6,772 nt of DNA from a bacterium (GTDB lineage: Bacteria; UBA8248), in contig JAQBZT010000168.1 in the NCBI GenBank assembly GCA_027622355.1, forward strand, positions 1-6,772, read 5' to 3'. Under the pieces are notes generated by a model. The model saw only the letters and a program-made list of their open reading frames with translations, was not told the origin of the DNA and ran no database searches. The translations under genes were made by a program, and so were the position numbers. Below are positions 1-6,629 of this stretch, piece by piece. Positions within the stretch are counted from its first letter, which is position 1, and every line of letters starts with the position of its first letter.

Positions 1-1053
1 AGCCGTTACGTCCACAAGGGGCTCACCAGCTCCGATGTGCTCGACACGGCGCTGGCCCTGCAGCTGCGCGACGCGACGGACCTCCTGCTGGAGGGGGTGG
101 ACCGGCTGCTAGCGGCGACGCGGGTGCGCGCGCTCGAGCACAAAGACACGCTCATGATCGGGCGCAGCCACGGGATCCACGCGGAGCCGGTGACCTTCGG
201 CCTCGTCATGGCGCAGTGGCACGAGGAGATGCAGCGTGCGCGCGTTCGCCTCCTACACGCCCGAGACGAGATCGCCGTCGGCAAGCTCTCGGGTGCCGTC
301 GGCACCTTCGCCCAGACCCCTGCCGAGTATGAGGTGCGGGTCATGGCGCGGCTCGGGCTGGCGCCAGAGCCCGTGAGCACCCAGGGTGGACAGCGTGACC
401 GTCACGCCGCTTATTTCTCGACCCTGGCCGTCGTGGCGGCCTCCCTCGAGAAATTCGCCGTGCAGGTCCGTCACTGGCAGCGCACCGAGGTCTTGGAGGC
501 CGAGGAGCGCTTCTCCCGCGGTCAGAAGGGCTCGAGCGCGATGCCCCACAAGCGCAACCCTGTGCTCAGCGAGAACGTCTGTGGCCTCGCGCGGCTCGTG
601 AGGGGCCACGCGCTCGCGGCGCTCGAGAGCGTGGCGCTCTGGCACGAGCGCGACATCAGCCACTCCTCGGTGGAGCGCATCATTCTTCCCGACAGCACGA
701 TTCTGGTGGACTACATGCTGGGCAAGCTGATCGACCTCATGGATGGGTGGGTCGTCTATCCCGAGCGGATGAAGGAAAACCTCGACCGGTCACACGGCCT
801 TGTCTTCAGCGAACACGTCATGCTCGCGCTGATCCGCACGGGAATCACGCGCGAGGAGGCCTATGCCCGCGTTCAGGGGCCGGCGATGGCGACCTGGAAC
901 GAAGGCGGCGATTTTCAGGAGCGCCTGCTGCGCGACCCGCAGGTGGGCGGGGTGCTCGGGGAGGCGGCGCTGGCGCGCTGCTTCGACCTGGAGGAGCATT
1001 TCAAAAACGTAGACGCCATATTTTCAAGGGTATTCGGGGAGGGTTCCCCTTAG
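1..1053 (+). CDS. purB: Adenylosuccinate lyase, 3' part (N-terminus outside window)
   Basis: PurB catalyses two beta-eliminations releasing fumarate: SAICAR to AICAR, and adenylosuccinate to AMP. It is a cytoplasmic homotetramer of the fumarase/aspartase superfamily. The frame is open from base 1 and gives 350 residues before the TAG at 1051. Family members are about 430 residues, so roughly 80 N-terminal residues are missing. The GTG at 37 is an internal valine of the conserved GLTSSDV segment and should not be taken as the start. Three superfamily regions are visible: GLTSSDV at the left edge; GRSHGIHAEP (160-189) with the catalytic histidine region; and the signature loop SSAMPHKRNP (532-561) with the active-site serine. 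WHERDISHSS and the C-terminal KNVD also match the Bacillus/Thermotoga-type enzyme. One oddity is a Gly-Gly pair (385-390) inside STQGGQRDRHA, where relatives I recall have bulkier residues. Identification is secure. Confidence 0.98.
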   Translation, partial: SRYVHKGLTSSDVLDTALALQLRDATDLLLEGVDRLLAATRVRALEHKDTLMIGRSHGIHAEPVTFGLVMAQWHEEMQRARVRLLHARDEIAVGKLSGAVGTFAQTPAEYEVRVMARLGLAPEPVSTQGGQRDRHAAYFSTLAVVAASLEKFAVQVRHWQRTEVLEAEERFSRGQKGSSAMPHKRNPVLSENVCGLARLVRGHALAALESVALWHERDISHSSVERIILPDSTILVDYMLGKLIDLMDGWVVYPERMKENLDRSHGLVFSEHVMLALIRTGITREEAYARVQGPAMATWNEGGDFQERLLRDPQVGGVLGEAALARCFDLEEHFKNVDAIFSRVFGEGSP

Positions 1054-1101
1054 CCATTTTCGCTCCCCCCTATGGTAGTATCACCACTCCCCAGGGGGGA
1101 G
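1036..1101 (+). promoter_or_regulatory. Complementary G-runs and C-runs at the purB end and in the purB-purC gap
   Basis: Several runs here can pair in mutually exclusive ways. GGGGA (1036-1040) pairs with TCCCC (1045-1049) over a 4-base loop. GGGGAG (1036-1041) can instead pair with CTCCCC (1063-1068). CTCCCCCC (1063-1070) is a perfect 8-base inverted repeat of GGGGGGAG (1094-1101), with a 23-base loop. CTCCCC (1087-1092) can instead pair with GGGGAG (1096-1101) over a 3-base loop. The C-runs also match GGGAG of the purC ribosome site (1121-1125). What is seen is the complementarity. A role as attenuator, operator or processing site is inference. No U-run follows, so it is not an intrinsic terminator, and no purine riboswitch core or PurR-box-like motif was recognised. 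Confidence 0.4.
1073..1081 (+). promoter_or_regulatory. Weak extended -10-like element upstream of purC
   Basis: TGGTAGTAT has a TG-N extension followed by a hexamer matching four of six bases of TATAAT. No acceptable -35 lies 16-18 bases upstream (the sequence there is GCCATT or similar). It sits inside the loop of the 8-base inverted repeat at 1063-1101, an arrangement that would suit an operator. It could serve as an internal promoter for purC onward, giving a leader of about 46 bases, or it could be chance. Confidence 0.22.
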
Positions 1102-1120
1102 ATTCATATTTTCCAGGCAC

Positions 1121-1127
1121 GGGAGAG
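1121..1127 (+). promoter_or_regulatory. purC ribosome binding site
   Basis: GGGAGAG lies six bases before the ATG at 1134. It decides the purC start, because the same frame is open back to 747 through purB and offers a misleading longer reading. Confidence 0.75.
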
Positions 1128-1133
1128 CGGCGA

Positions 1134-1847
1134 ATGGAACAAAGAGAAAAGCTCTACGAGGGCAAGGCCAAGATCCTCTATGCGACGGATGACTCGGCCC
1201 TTCTGATTCAGTACTTCAAGGACGACGCCACCGCCTTCAACGCCAAAAAGCGCGGCTCCATCGTATCCAAGGGCATCTTCAACAACCGGATATCCACGCG
1301 CCTGTTCGAGCTTCTCCAGGCGCAGGGCGTGGACAACCATTTCGTCAAAAATCTCTCCGAGCGCGAAATGCTCGTGAAGCGCCTGGAGATCATTCCCATC
1401 GAGGTGATCATCCGCAACTACATCGCCGGTAGCCTGGCGCGCCGCATGGGGGTCGAGGAAGGCGAGAAGCTCCCCCACCCCATTGTGGACCTCCATCTGA
1501 AGGACGACGCACTGGACGATCCCCTCATCAACGAGGACACGGCATCGGCCTTTGCGCTCGCCACCCGCGAGGAGCTGGCCCACATGCGCGCTGTGGCCTT
1601 CAAGGTCAATGATTTCCTCATCAAATTCTTCGGCGATCGGAACATTGACCTCGTGGACTTCAAGATCGAGTTCGGCCGCTGCCCGGCTGAGGGCGGCGCC
1701 CTGCTGCTCGCGGATGAGATCACGCCCGATGGGTGCCGCCTCTGGGAAAAAGGCACGGGCCGGAAGCTCGACAAGGACAGATTCCGCCGCGATCTCGGAG
1801 ACATCGAAGCGGCTTACGCCGAAGTGGCCCGTCTCGTCACTGGCTGA
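1134..1847 (+). CDS. purC: SAICAR synthase (phosphoribosylaminoimidazole-succinocarboxamide synthase)
   Basis: PurC ligates aspartate to CAIR with ATP to give SAICAR, the substrate PurB cleaves, so the neighbouring genes are consecutive pathway steps. It has 237 residues, the normal length for single-domain bacterial PurC (about 235-240). The N-terminal LYEGKAKILY is the family's glycine-rich ATP-binding strand. FKDDATAFN, LSEREMLVKR and IPIEVIIRNY follow in family order. DPLINEDTA and the signature LVDFKIEFG (residues 173-181, with D175, K177 and E179) are present, as is DEITPDGCRLW near the C-terminus, and the protein ends in the usual DKDRFRRDLG helix. The start is fixed by a good ribosome site and by the family N-terminus. 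It follows purB after 80 bases and precedes purS by 31 bases. Nothing is broken or missing. Confidence 0.99.
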   Translation: MEQREKLYEGKAKILYATDDSALLIQYFKDDATAFNAKKRGSIVSKGIFNNRISTRLFELLQAQGVDNHFVKNLSEREMLVKRLEIIPIEVIIRNYIAGSLARRMGVEEGEKLPHPIVDLHLKDDALDDPLINEDTASAFALATREELAHMRAVAFKVNDFLIKFFGDRNIDLVDFKIEFGRCPAEGGALLLADEITPDGCRLWEKGTGRKLDKDRFRRDLGDIEAAYAEVARLVTG

Positions 1848-1862
1848 AAAAACATCCGCGGC

Positions 1863-1868
1863 GGAGAG
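1863..1868 (+). promoter_or_regulatory. Likely purS ribosome binding site
   Basis: GGAGAG lies in the 31-base purC-purS gap, ten bases before the ATG at 1879. The spacing is a little long but acceptable. Together with the family N-terminus it supports 1879 over upstream starts in the same frame, which would run through purC. Confidence 0.55.
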
Positions 1869-1878
1869 AAAAGAACGA

Positions 1879-2160
1879 ATGGCGAGAGCCTCGGTATACG
1901 TCACTTACAAAAAAGGGGTGCTGGACCCCCAGGGGGAAACCATCAAGGGCGCCCTCGGCTCGCTCGGCTTCGCCAGGGTGCGCTCGGCCCGCGTCGGCAA
2001 GTACATCGAACTCGAGCTGGACGACGCCCCCCGAGAGGATATTCGCACCGAGATCGAGAAAATGTGCCGGGAGCTTCTCGCCAACCCGGTCATCGAAGAT
2101 TTCCGAATTGAGTTTTCCGAAGACGAAGCATCCAACGCACCGCCCGAAGCGCGAGAATAA
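1879..2160 (+). CDS. purS: FGAM synthase subunit PurS
   Basis: PurS is the small non-catalytic subunit that brings the glutaminase PurQ and the synthetase PurL together in the PurSQL FGAM synthase. It has 93 residues. Family-typical segments are VYVTYKKGVLDPQG near the N-terminus, RVGKYIELEL in the middle, then MCRELLANPVIEDFRIE. PurS is usually about 80-85 residues, and the excess is a polar tail of about 11 residues after the last strand (EDEASNAPPEARE). The TAA stop shares one base with the purQ ATG (TAATG), so purQ translation is probably coupled to purS. A run of six A then four G near the start (1909-1918) encodes conserved residues and does not disrupt the frame. The presence of purS confirms the short PurL type. 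Confidence 0.97.
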   Translation: MARASVYVTYKKGVLDPQGETIKGALGSLGFARVRSARVGKYIELELDDAPREDIRTEIEKMCRELLANPVIEDFRIEFSEDEASNAPPEARE

Positions 2161-2852
2161 TGCGATTCGCCATCATCGTTTTTCCCGGCTCGAACTGCGA
2201 CCATGACTGCTACCACGCGGTCGAGCACATCCTCGGGGAGTCGGCCCTGTTCGTCTGGCACAAGGAGGCCGACCTCGGCGATGCCGACGCCGTCATCCTG
2301 CCGGGCGGCTTCAGCTACGGCGACTACCTCCGGGCGGGCGCCATCGCCCGCATCTCGCCGGCCATGAAATCCGTCATCGCCCACGCCCGCGAGGGGCGCC
2401 CCGTCATCGGCATCTGCAACGGCTTCCAGGTGCTGACCGAGAGCGGCCTTCTGCCCGGCGCCCTCCGGCGGAATGCCTCCCTGAAATTCATCTGCGACAA
2501 CATCTGGATGCGCTGCGAAACCTCCCGGACGCCCTTCACCCGCGGCATCTCTCCGGGCGAGCGCCTCCGCATGCCGATTGCGCACGGCGAGGGAAACTAC
2601 TACTGCACCCCGGAGGAGCTGGAAGAGCTCAAGGCGAACGATCAGATCGTCTTCCGCTACTGCAACCCCGAGGGCGACATGAGCAGCGAGTCGAATCCGA
2701 ACGGCTCCCTCAGCCACATCGCCGGCATCTGCAACCGCGAGGGCAACGTGGTCGGCCTCATGCCCCACCCGGAGCGCGCCGCAGAGGCCGACTTGGGCGG
2801 CACGGACGGGCTCCGGCTCTTCACCTCCGCCCTGGCGGCGGGTGTCCCATGA
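2160..2852 (+). CDS. purQ: FGAM synthase glutaminase subunit PurQ
   Basis: PurQ is a class I glutamine amidotransferase that hydrolyses glutamine and passes ammonia to PurL within the PurSQL complex. It has 230 residues, the normal size. The N-terminal FPGSNCDHD and PGGFSYGDYLRAGAIAR are diagnostic. The nucleophile elbow PVIGICNGFQ carries C86, the same number as in Bacillus subtilis PurQ as I recall it. The rest of the triad is in MPHPERA (H203, E205). LRRNASLKF and AHGEGNYY are further family blocks. No strong ribosome site precedes the ATG, and the start shares one base with the purS stop, so reinitiation after purS is the likely mode. The purL ATG overlaps the stop as ATGA (2849-2852). 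All catalytic residues are present. Confidence 0.99.
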   Translation: MRFAIIVFPGSNCDHDCYHAVEHILGESALFVWHKEADLGDADAVILPGGFSYGDYLRAGAIARISPAMKSVIAHAREGRPVIGICNGFQVLTESGLLPGALRRNASLKFICDNIWMRCETSRTPFTRGISPGERLRMPIAHGEGNYYCTPEELEELKANDQIVFRYCNPEGDMSSESNPNGSLSHIAGICNREGNVVGLMPHPERAAEADLGGTDGLRLFTSALAAGVP

Positions 2853-5089
2853 GCACCGTTTTTGAGAACCCGGCAGCCGATCTGGCGCTCGCACTTGAGC
2901 ACGGCCTAAGCGAGGAGGAGTGGGAGCGCATCGTTTCCCTCCTGGGGCGCGCGCCCAACTTCACCGAGTTGGGCATCTTCTCGGCCATGTGGAACGAGCA
3001 CTGCTCCTACAAGAGCAGCCGCGTCCACCTGAAGAAGTTCCCCACAAAGGGCCCCCGCGTCCTCCAGGGCCCCGGTGAGAACGCCGGCGTCGTCTCCATC
3101 GGCGGTGACATCGCCGTCGCCTTCAAGATGGAGAGCCACAACCACCCCTCCTTCATCGAACCCCACCAGGGCGCCGCGACCGGCGTCGGCGGCATCATCC
3201 GCGACATCTTCACGATGGGGGCCCGCCCTATCGCCCTGATGGACAGCCTCCACTTCGGCGACCTCGATGACGCCCATATGCGCTACCTCCTCGGCGGGGT
3301 CGTCTCCGGCATCGCCGGCTACGGCAACTGCATCGGGGTTCCGACCGTCGGCGGCGAGACCCGCTTCCATCCCTGCTACCGGGGAAACATTCTGGTGAAC
3401 GTGATGTGCCTCGGTGTCCTGCGGGCGGACAAGATCTTCCGCGGGAGCGCCTCGGGCGCCGGCAATCCGGTGATCTACGTCGGGGCGGAGACCGGAAGGG
3501 ACGGCATCCACGGCGCCTCGATGGCCTCGGCCGGGTTCGACGATCAGACCGGGGAGAAGCGTCCCACGGTTCAGGTGGGCGATCCGTTCAAGGAAAAACT
3601 TTTGCTCGAAGCCTGCCTGGAGTTGATGAAGAGCGGCGCCATCATCGGGATACAGGACATGGGGGCGGCCGGCCTGATCTCATCGAGCGTCGAGATGGCC
3701 GGGCGGGCCGGAACGGGCCTCGTTCTGCGGCTCGACAGCGTACCCACCCGCGAGGCGGGCATGAACGCCTACGAGATGATGCTCTCCGAAAGCCAGGAGC
3801 GGATGCTCATCGTGGCGAAAAAAGGGCACGAGAGCGAAGTGCGCGACATCTTCGAGCGCTGGGACCTCCCCTCGGCCGTTGTCGGCGAGGTCACGAAGGA
3901 CGGCAGGCTTCGCATTGAGATGGAGGGCCGGAGCATGGCCGACCTTCCCGTCGGGGTGCTCACCGATGAAGCGCCCGCCTACAACCGTCCCAAAAAACGG
4001 GCGCGCGGCCTTCCGGCCACCGACCCGCTCGAAACCCTCCCGCAGGAAGAAGACCTCGGCGCCGGGCTCCTCGAGATGCTCCGCCACCCCAACCAAGCGG
4101 ACAAAAAACCCATCTGGCGCCAGTACGACTACATGGTCCGGACAAACACGCTGGCCCCTCCCGGCGGGGACGCGGCCGTGATCCGCATCAAGGGAACGAA
4201 GAAGGCGGTGGCCCTGTCCACGGACGGAAACGCGCGCTACTGCATGCTCGATGCCCAGCTGGGCGGCTCCCACGCCGTGGCCGAGGCGGCCCGGAACGTC
4301 AGCTGCACGGGAGCGACCCCCATCGCGATGACCAACTGCCTGAACTTCGGAAACCCCGAACGGCCCGCCGTGATGTCGCAGTTCGCGCTCGCCGTCGAAG
4401 GGATGGCGGCCGCGTGCCGGGCGCTGGAGGTTCCGGTCGTAAGCGGGAACGTCAGCTTCTACAACGAAACGCACGGCATCGCCATTTACCCGACCCCCGT
4501 CGTCGGGATGGTGGGGCTGCTCGATGACGCCCGAAAGCGCGTGGGCGCGGGCTTTCAGCGGATCGGCGATGCGGTCCTGCTTCTCCATCCCGCCGGCGAG
4601 TCCCCGCTTCCGGAAAACGGCGCCCACGAGTATGTCTACATCCGCACCGGAAGGGAGGGGGGCGTGCCGCCGCCGCTCGATCTTCGGGCGGAGGCAGCGG
4701 CGCAGGGGGTGATCCGCGAGGCCATCGCGAAGGGCTATGTCCGCTCGGCGCACGATCTCTCCGACGGCGGGCTGGGGCTGGCACTGGCCGAGTCATGCCT
4801 TCAGGCCGGGGGCCGGCTGGGCGCCGAGGTCCGCCTCCCGGAAGGCCCGGGACGGCCCGATGGCCGCCTGTTCGGCGAAACGGCTTCCCGGATCCTGGTC
4901 TCTACTCCGCCTGAATCGGCCCGCTTCCTGCGCGATTTGGCCGAATCGCGAGGAATCGGCTCCACGGAACTGGGACACGTGGCGGAAAACCGCCTTCTGG
5001 TGGAAGATGATGATGGAACACTGCTCGTCGGCTTGGATTGGAACGCCCTTCACGATGCCTGGCACGGCACTTTGGCGGAGCTGCTCTGA
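2849..5089 (+). CDS. purL: FGAM synthase synthetase subunit PurL (short, PurS-dependent type)
   Basis: PurL uses ATP and ammonia supplied by PurQ to convert FGAR to FGAM. It has 746 residues, which matches the Bacillus-type subunit (about 740) and excludes the single-chain PurL of about 1300 residues found in gammaproteobacteria. It is built from two homologous ATP-binding/AIRS-like halves. Seen in the first half: MWNEHCSYKSSR with H51, in the position of the catalytic histidine of Thermotoga PurL; GPGENAGVVSIGGD; FKMESHNHPS with the metal-site acid E95; GRDGIHGASMAS; and IQDMGAAGL with D270. In the second half: GGDAAVI, AVAEAARNVSCTGA, NCLNFGNPERP, SGNVSFYNET and YPTPVVGM. Near the C-terminus comes SAHDLSDGGLGLALAES (D636, D639). 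The start overlaps the purQ stop by four bases and the stop shares one base with the purF ATG. I see no frameshift or missing motif. Confidence 0.99.
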   Translation: MSTVFENPAADLALALEHGLSEEEWERIVSLLGRAPNFTELGIFSAMWNEHCSYKSSRVHLKKFPTKGPRVLQGPGENAGVVSIGGDIAVAFKMESHNHPSFIEPHQGAATGVGGIIRDIFTMGARPIALMDSLHFGDLDDAHMRYLLGGVVSGIAGYGNCIGVPTVGGETRFHPCYRGNILVNVMCLGVLRADKIFRGSASGAGNPVIYVGAETGRDGIHGASMASAGFDDQTGEKRPTVQVGDPFKEKLLLEACLELMKSGAIIGIQDMGAAGLISSSVEMAGRAGTGLVLRLDSVPTREAGMNAYEMMLSESQERMLIVAKKGHESEVRDIFERWDLPSAVVGEVTKDGRLRIEMEGRSMADLPVGVLTDEAPAYNRPKKRARGLPATDPLETLPQEEDLGAGLLEMLRHPNQADKKPIWRQYDYMVRTNTLAPPGGDAAVIRIKGTKKAVALSTDGNARYCMLDAQLGGSHAVAEAARNVSCTGATPIAMTNCLNFGNPERPAVMSQFALAVEGMAAACRALEVPVVSGNVSFYNETHGIAIYPTPVVGMVGLLDDARKRVGAGFQRIGDAVLLLHPAGESPLPENGAHEYVYIRTGREGGVPPPLDLRAEAAAQGVIREAIAKGYVRSAHDLSDGGLGLALAESCLQAGGRLGAEVRLPEGPGRPDGRLFGETASRILVSTPPESARFLRDLAESRGIGSTELGHVAENRLLVEDDDGTLLVGLDWNALHDAWHGTLAELL
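5077..5080 (+). promoter_or_regulatory. purF ribosome binding site inside purL
   Basis: GGAG within the last purL codons lies eight bases before the ATG at 5089. It supports that start over the longer reading from 5038 in the same frame, which would add 17 residues ahead of the PurF propeptide. Confidence 0.6.
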
Positions 5090-6531
5090 TGCCCCTGGAT
5101 GAAGAACATTTCCACGATAAGTGCGGGGTGTTCGGAATATTCAACCACCCCGAAGCCGCGAACATGGCCTACCTGGGCCTTTACGCCCTACAGCACCGGG
5201 GGCAGGAAAGCGCCGGCATCGTCGCCTCCGACGGCGAGCGCGTGCACTCTGAAGTGGGCATGGGCCTGGTGGCCGATGTTTTCGATGAAAACCGCCTCTC
5301 CGCCCTTCAAGGCCACATCGCCATCGGCCACAACCGCTACTCCACCGCCGGGCGCTCGAACATCGCCAACGCGCAGCCCTTCATGGTGGACCACTCCCGG
5401 GGCGTCATCGCGCTCGGCCACAACGGGAACATCGTCAACGCAGGCGCCATCCGCCAGGAACTCGAAACGACGGGTTCCATCTTTCAGAGCTCCTCGGACA
5501 GCGAGGTCATCCTTCACCTGATCGCGCGCTCGGAAGAAGATGATATCGAGGGTGCCTTCGCCGACGCCCTCAACCGGACGCAGGGCGCCTTTTCCATCGT
5601 GATGATGACGCGCGACAAGCTTTTCGGGGTGCGCGACGCACGCGGCTTCCGGCCGCTCATTCTCGGAAGGATGAAGCAGCCGCAAGACGGCCTCTCCTGG
5701 GTGCTCGCGAGCGAAACCTGCGCCCTCGACCTCATCGAGGCCGAATTTGAGCGCGAGATTCTGCCGGGAGAGCTGGTCGTCATCGACGAAAACGGGGTGC
5801 GCAGCCGCTTTCCCTTCCCCGAGGTGGAAAAGTGCCAATGCATTTTCGAGCACATCTACTTTGCGCGGCCGGACAGCGTCATTTTCGGAAACAACGTTTA
5901 CCGCGTCCGCCGGCAGCTGGGGGTGGAACTGGCCCGCGAAAATCCGGTGGACGCAGACATCGTCATTCCGGTTCCGGACTACGGCCTCGCGGCTGCGCTC
6001 GGGTATGCGGAAGAATCCGGGCTCCCGTTCGAGATGGGCCTCATCCGCAACCACTATGTGGGGCGGACCTTCATCGAACCGCAAAGCTCGATCCGGCACT
6101 TCGGCGTCAAGGTGAAGCTCAACCCGACGAAAGCCTACATCGAGGGAAAGCGCGTCATCGTGGTCGATGACTCTATCGTCCGCGGAACGACGAGCCGGAA
6201 AATCGTCGAAATGATCCGGCGGGCGGGCGCCACGGAAGTGCACATGCGGATCACCTCGCCGCCGATCACCCATCCGTGCTTCTTCGGAATCGACATGCCG
6301 ACCCACGAGGAGCTGATCGCCTCCTCGAAAACCGTCGAGGAAACGCGGGAATTCATCACCGCCGACTCGCTCGCCTACCTCTCCCTCGAGGGGCTTCTGC
6401 GTTGCGTCGCGCCCCGCTCGGAGGACTTCTGCTCCTCCTGCTTTACGGGGAACTACCCGATTGCGGTCGAGTCGAACGACCCCCAGCTTTCCCTGTTCCG
6501 CGAGCTTCGTACCTCCGAGCACCGGGTCTAG
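5089..6531 (+). CDS. purF: Amidophosphoribosyltransferase, Bacillus-type with Fe-S cluster
   Basis: PurF makes 5-phosphoribosylamine from PRPP and glutamine, the first and usually feedback-controlled pathway step. It has 480 residues. The start gives an 11-residue propeptide before KCGVFGIF, so cleavage would expose C12 as the N-terminal nucleophile, as in Bacillus subtilis. The glutaminase domain shows LQHRGQESAG (R37), GHNRYSTAG (80-88), GHNGN (110-114) and SSSDSE. All four [4Fe-4S] ligand positions of the B. subtilis enzyme are cysteine: C251, C397, C448 and C451 (the last two in FCSSCFTG). The PRPP loop VIVVDDSIVRGTT spans 356-368, with D360 and D361 as the Mg site. One key position is odd: VPDYG has Y298 where the family has serine (VPDSG), a position annotated as a Mg ligand. 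A184 in VRDARGFRPL replaces the usual proline. The gene is otherwise intact and translationally coupled to purL (TGATG). Confidence 0.98.
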   Translation: MPLDEEHFHDKCGVFGIFNHPEAANMAYLGLYALQHRGQESAGIVASDGERVHSEVGMGLVADVFDENRLSALQGHIAIGHNRYSTAGRSNIANAQPFMVDHSRGVIALGHNGNIVNAGAIRQELETTGSIFQSSSDSEVILHLIARSEEDDIEGAFADALNRTQGAFSIVMMTRDKLFGVRDARGFRPLILGRMKQPQDGLSWVLASETCALDLIEAEFEREILPGELVVIDENGVRSRFPFPEVEKCQCIFEHIYFARPDSVIFGNNVYRVRRQLGVELARENPVDADIVIPVPDYGLAAALGYAEESGLPFEMGLIRNHYVGRTFIEPQSSIRHFGVKVKLNPTKAYIEGKRVIVVDDSIVRGTTSRKIVEMIRRAGATEVHMRITSPPITHPCFFGIDMPTHEELIASSKTVEETREFITADSLAYLSLEGLLRCVAPRSEDFCSSCFTGNYPIAVESNDPQLSLFRELRTSEHRV

Positions 6532-6560
6532 GTCGGGGAATGCCGGGAAATTATTGAAAA

Positions 6561-6589
6561 TTGCACATTTAGCGGCGAATTGCTATAAT
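6561..6589 (+). promoter_or_regulatory. Sigma70-type promoter with extended -10
   Basis: A perfect -10 TATAAT (6584-6589) is preceded by TGC (6581-6583), an extended -10. A partial -35, TTGCAC (6561-6566, three of six consensus positions), lies at the ideal 17-base spacing. Transcription would start near 6595-6597, giving a leader of about 33 bases before the ATG at 6630. The region is AT-rich compared with the operon. GAATT (6577-6581) and AATTC (6587-6591) form a dyad across the -10, and AATTGC occurs at both 6559-6564 and 6578-6583. No intrinsic terminator for purF was found between 6532 and the promoter. Confidence 0.72.
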
Positions 6590-6629
6590 TCTGGAGTTAT
6601 TCGGATCCGCCCTTAAACCATTGGACATC

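Noticed and set aside
747..1133. Upstream extension of the purC frame into purB
   Set aside because: The extension is purB read out of frame. The family N-terminus and ribosome site place the start at 1134.
1054..1133. Purine riboswitch upstream of purC
   Set aside because: The gap of 80 bases lacks the conserved three-way junction core I would expect, and it holds only C-runs and G-runs.
1909..1936. A6G4 run followed by CCCCCAGGGGG in purS as a frameshift signal
   Set aside because: The heptamer is in the wrong phase for a classical -1 slip, the normal frame encodes the conserved KKGVLDPQG, and no product would be gained in another frame.
1104..2894. Two adjacent minus-strand frames (1104-1904 and 1905-2894) opposite purC, purS and purQ
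   Set aside because: They cover conserved genes on the other strand, and their translations resemble no known protein.
3680..4753. Long minus-strand frame (357 codons) opposite purL
   Set aside because: Same shadow effect; purL is intact and conserved across it.
5038..5088. Longer purF start, 17 residues upstream
   Set aside because: The start at 5089 has a ribosome site at good spacing, a stop-start overlap with purL, and an 11-residue propeptide before the catalytic cysteine as in B. subtilis.
5188..6522. Long minus-strand reading frame (444 codons) opposite purF
   Set aside because: It lies wholly within purF, has no recognisable motif, and is rich in D, E, R, H and V as expected of a GC-rich antisense shadow.
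6532..6560. Intrinsic terminator after purF
   Set aside because: I found no GC-rich stem of useful length followed by a T-run; only scattered GGG runs without complementary partners.
6602..6615. CGGATCCGCCCTTA resembling a cloning-site junction (BamHI site next to GCCCTT)
   Set aside because: No longer vector sequence surrounds it, and a natural promoter and coding start flank it without a break; coincidence is more likely.
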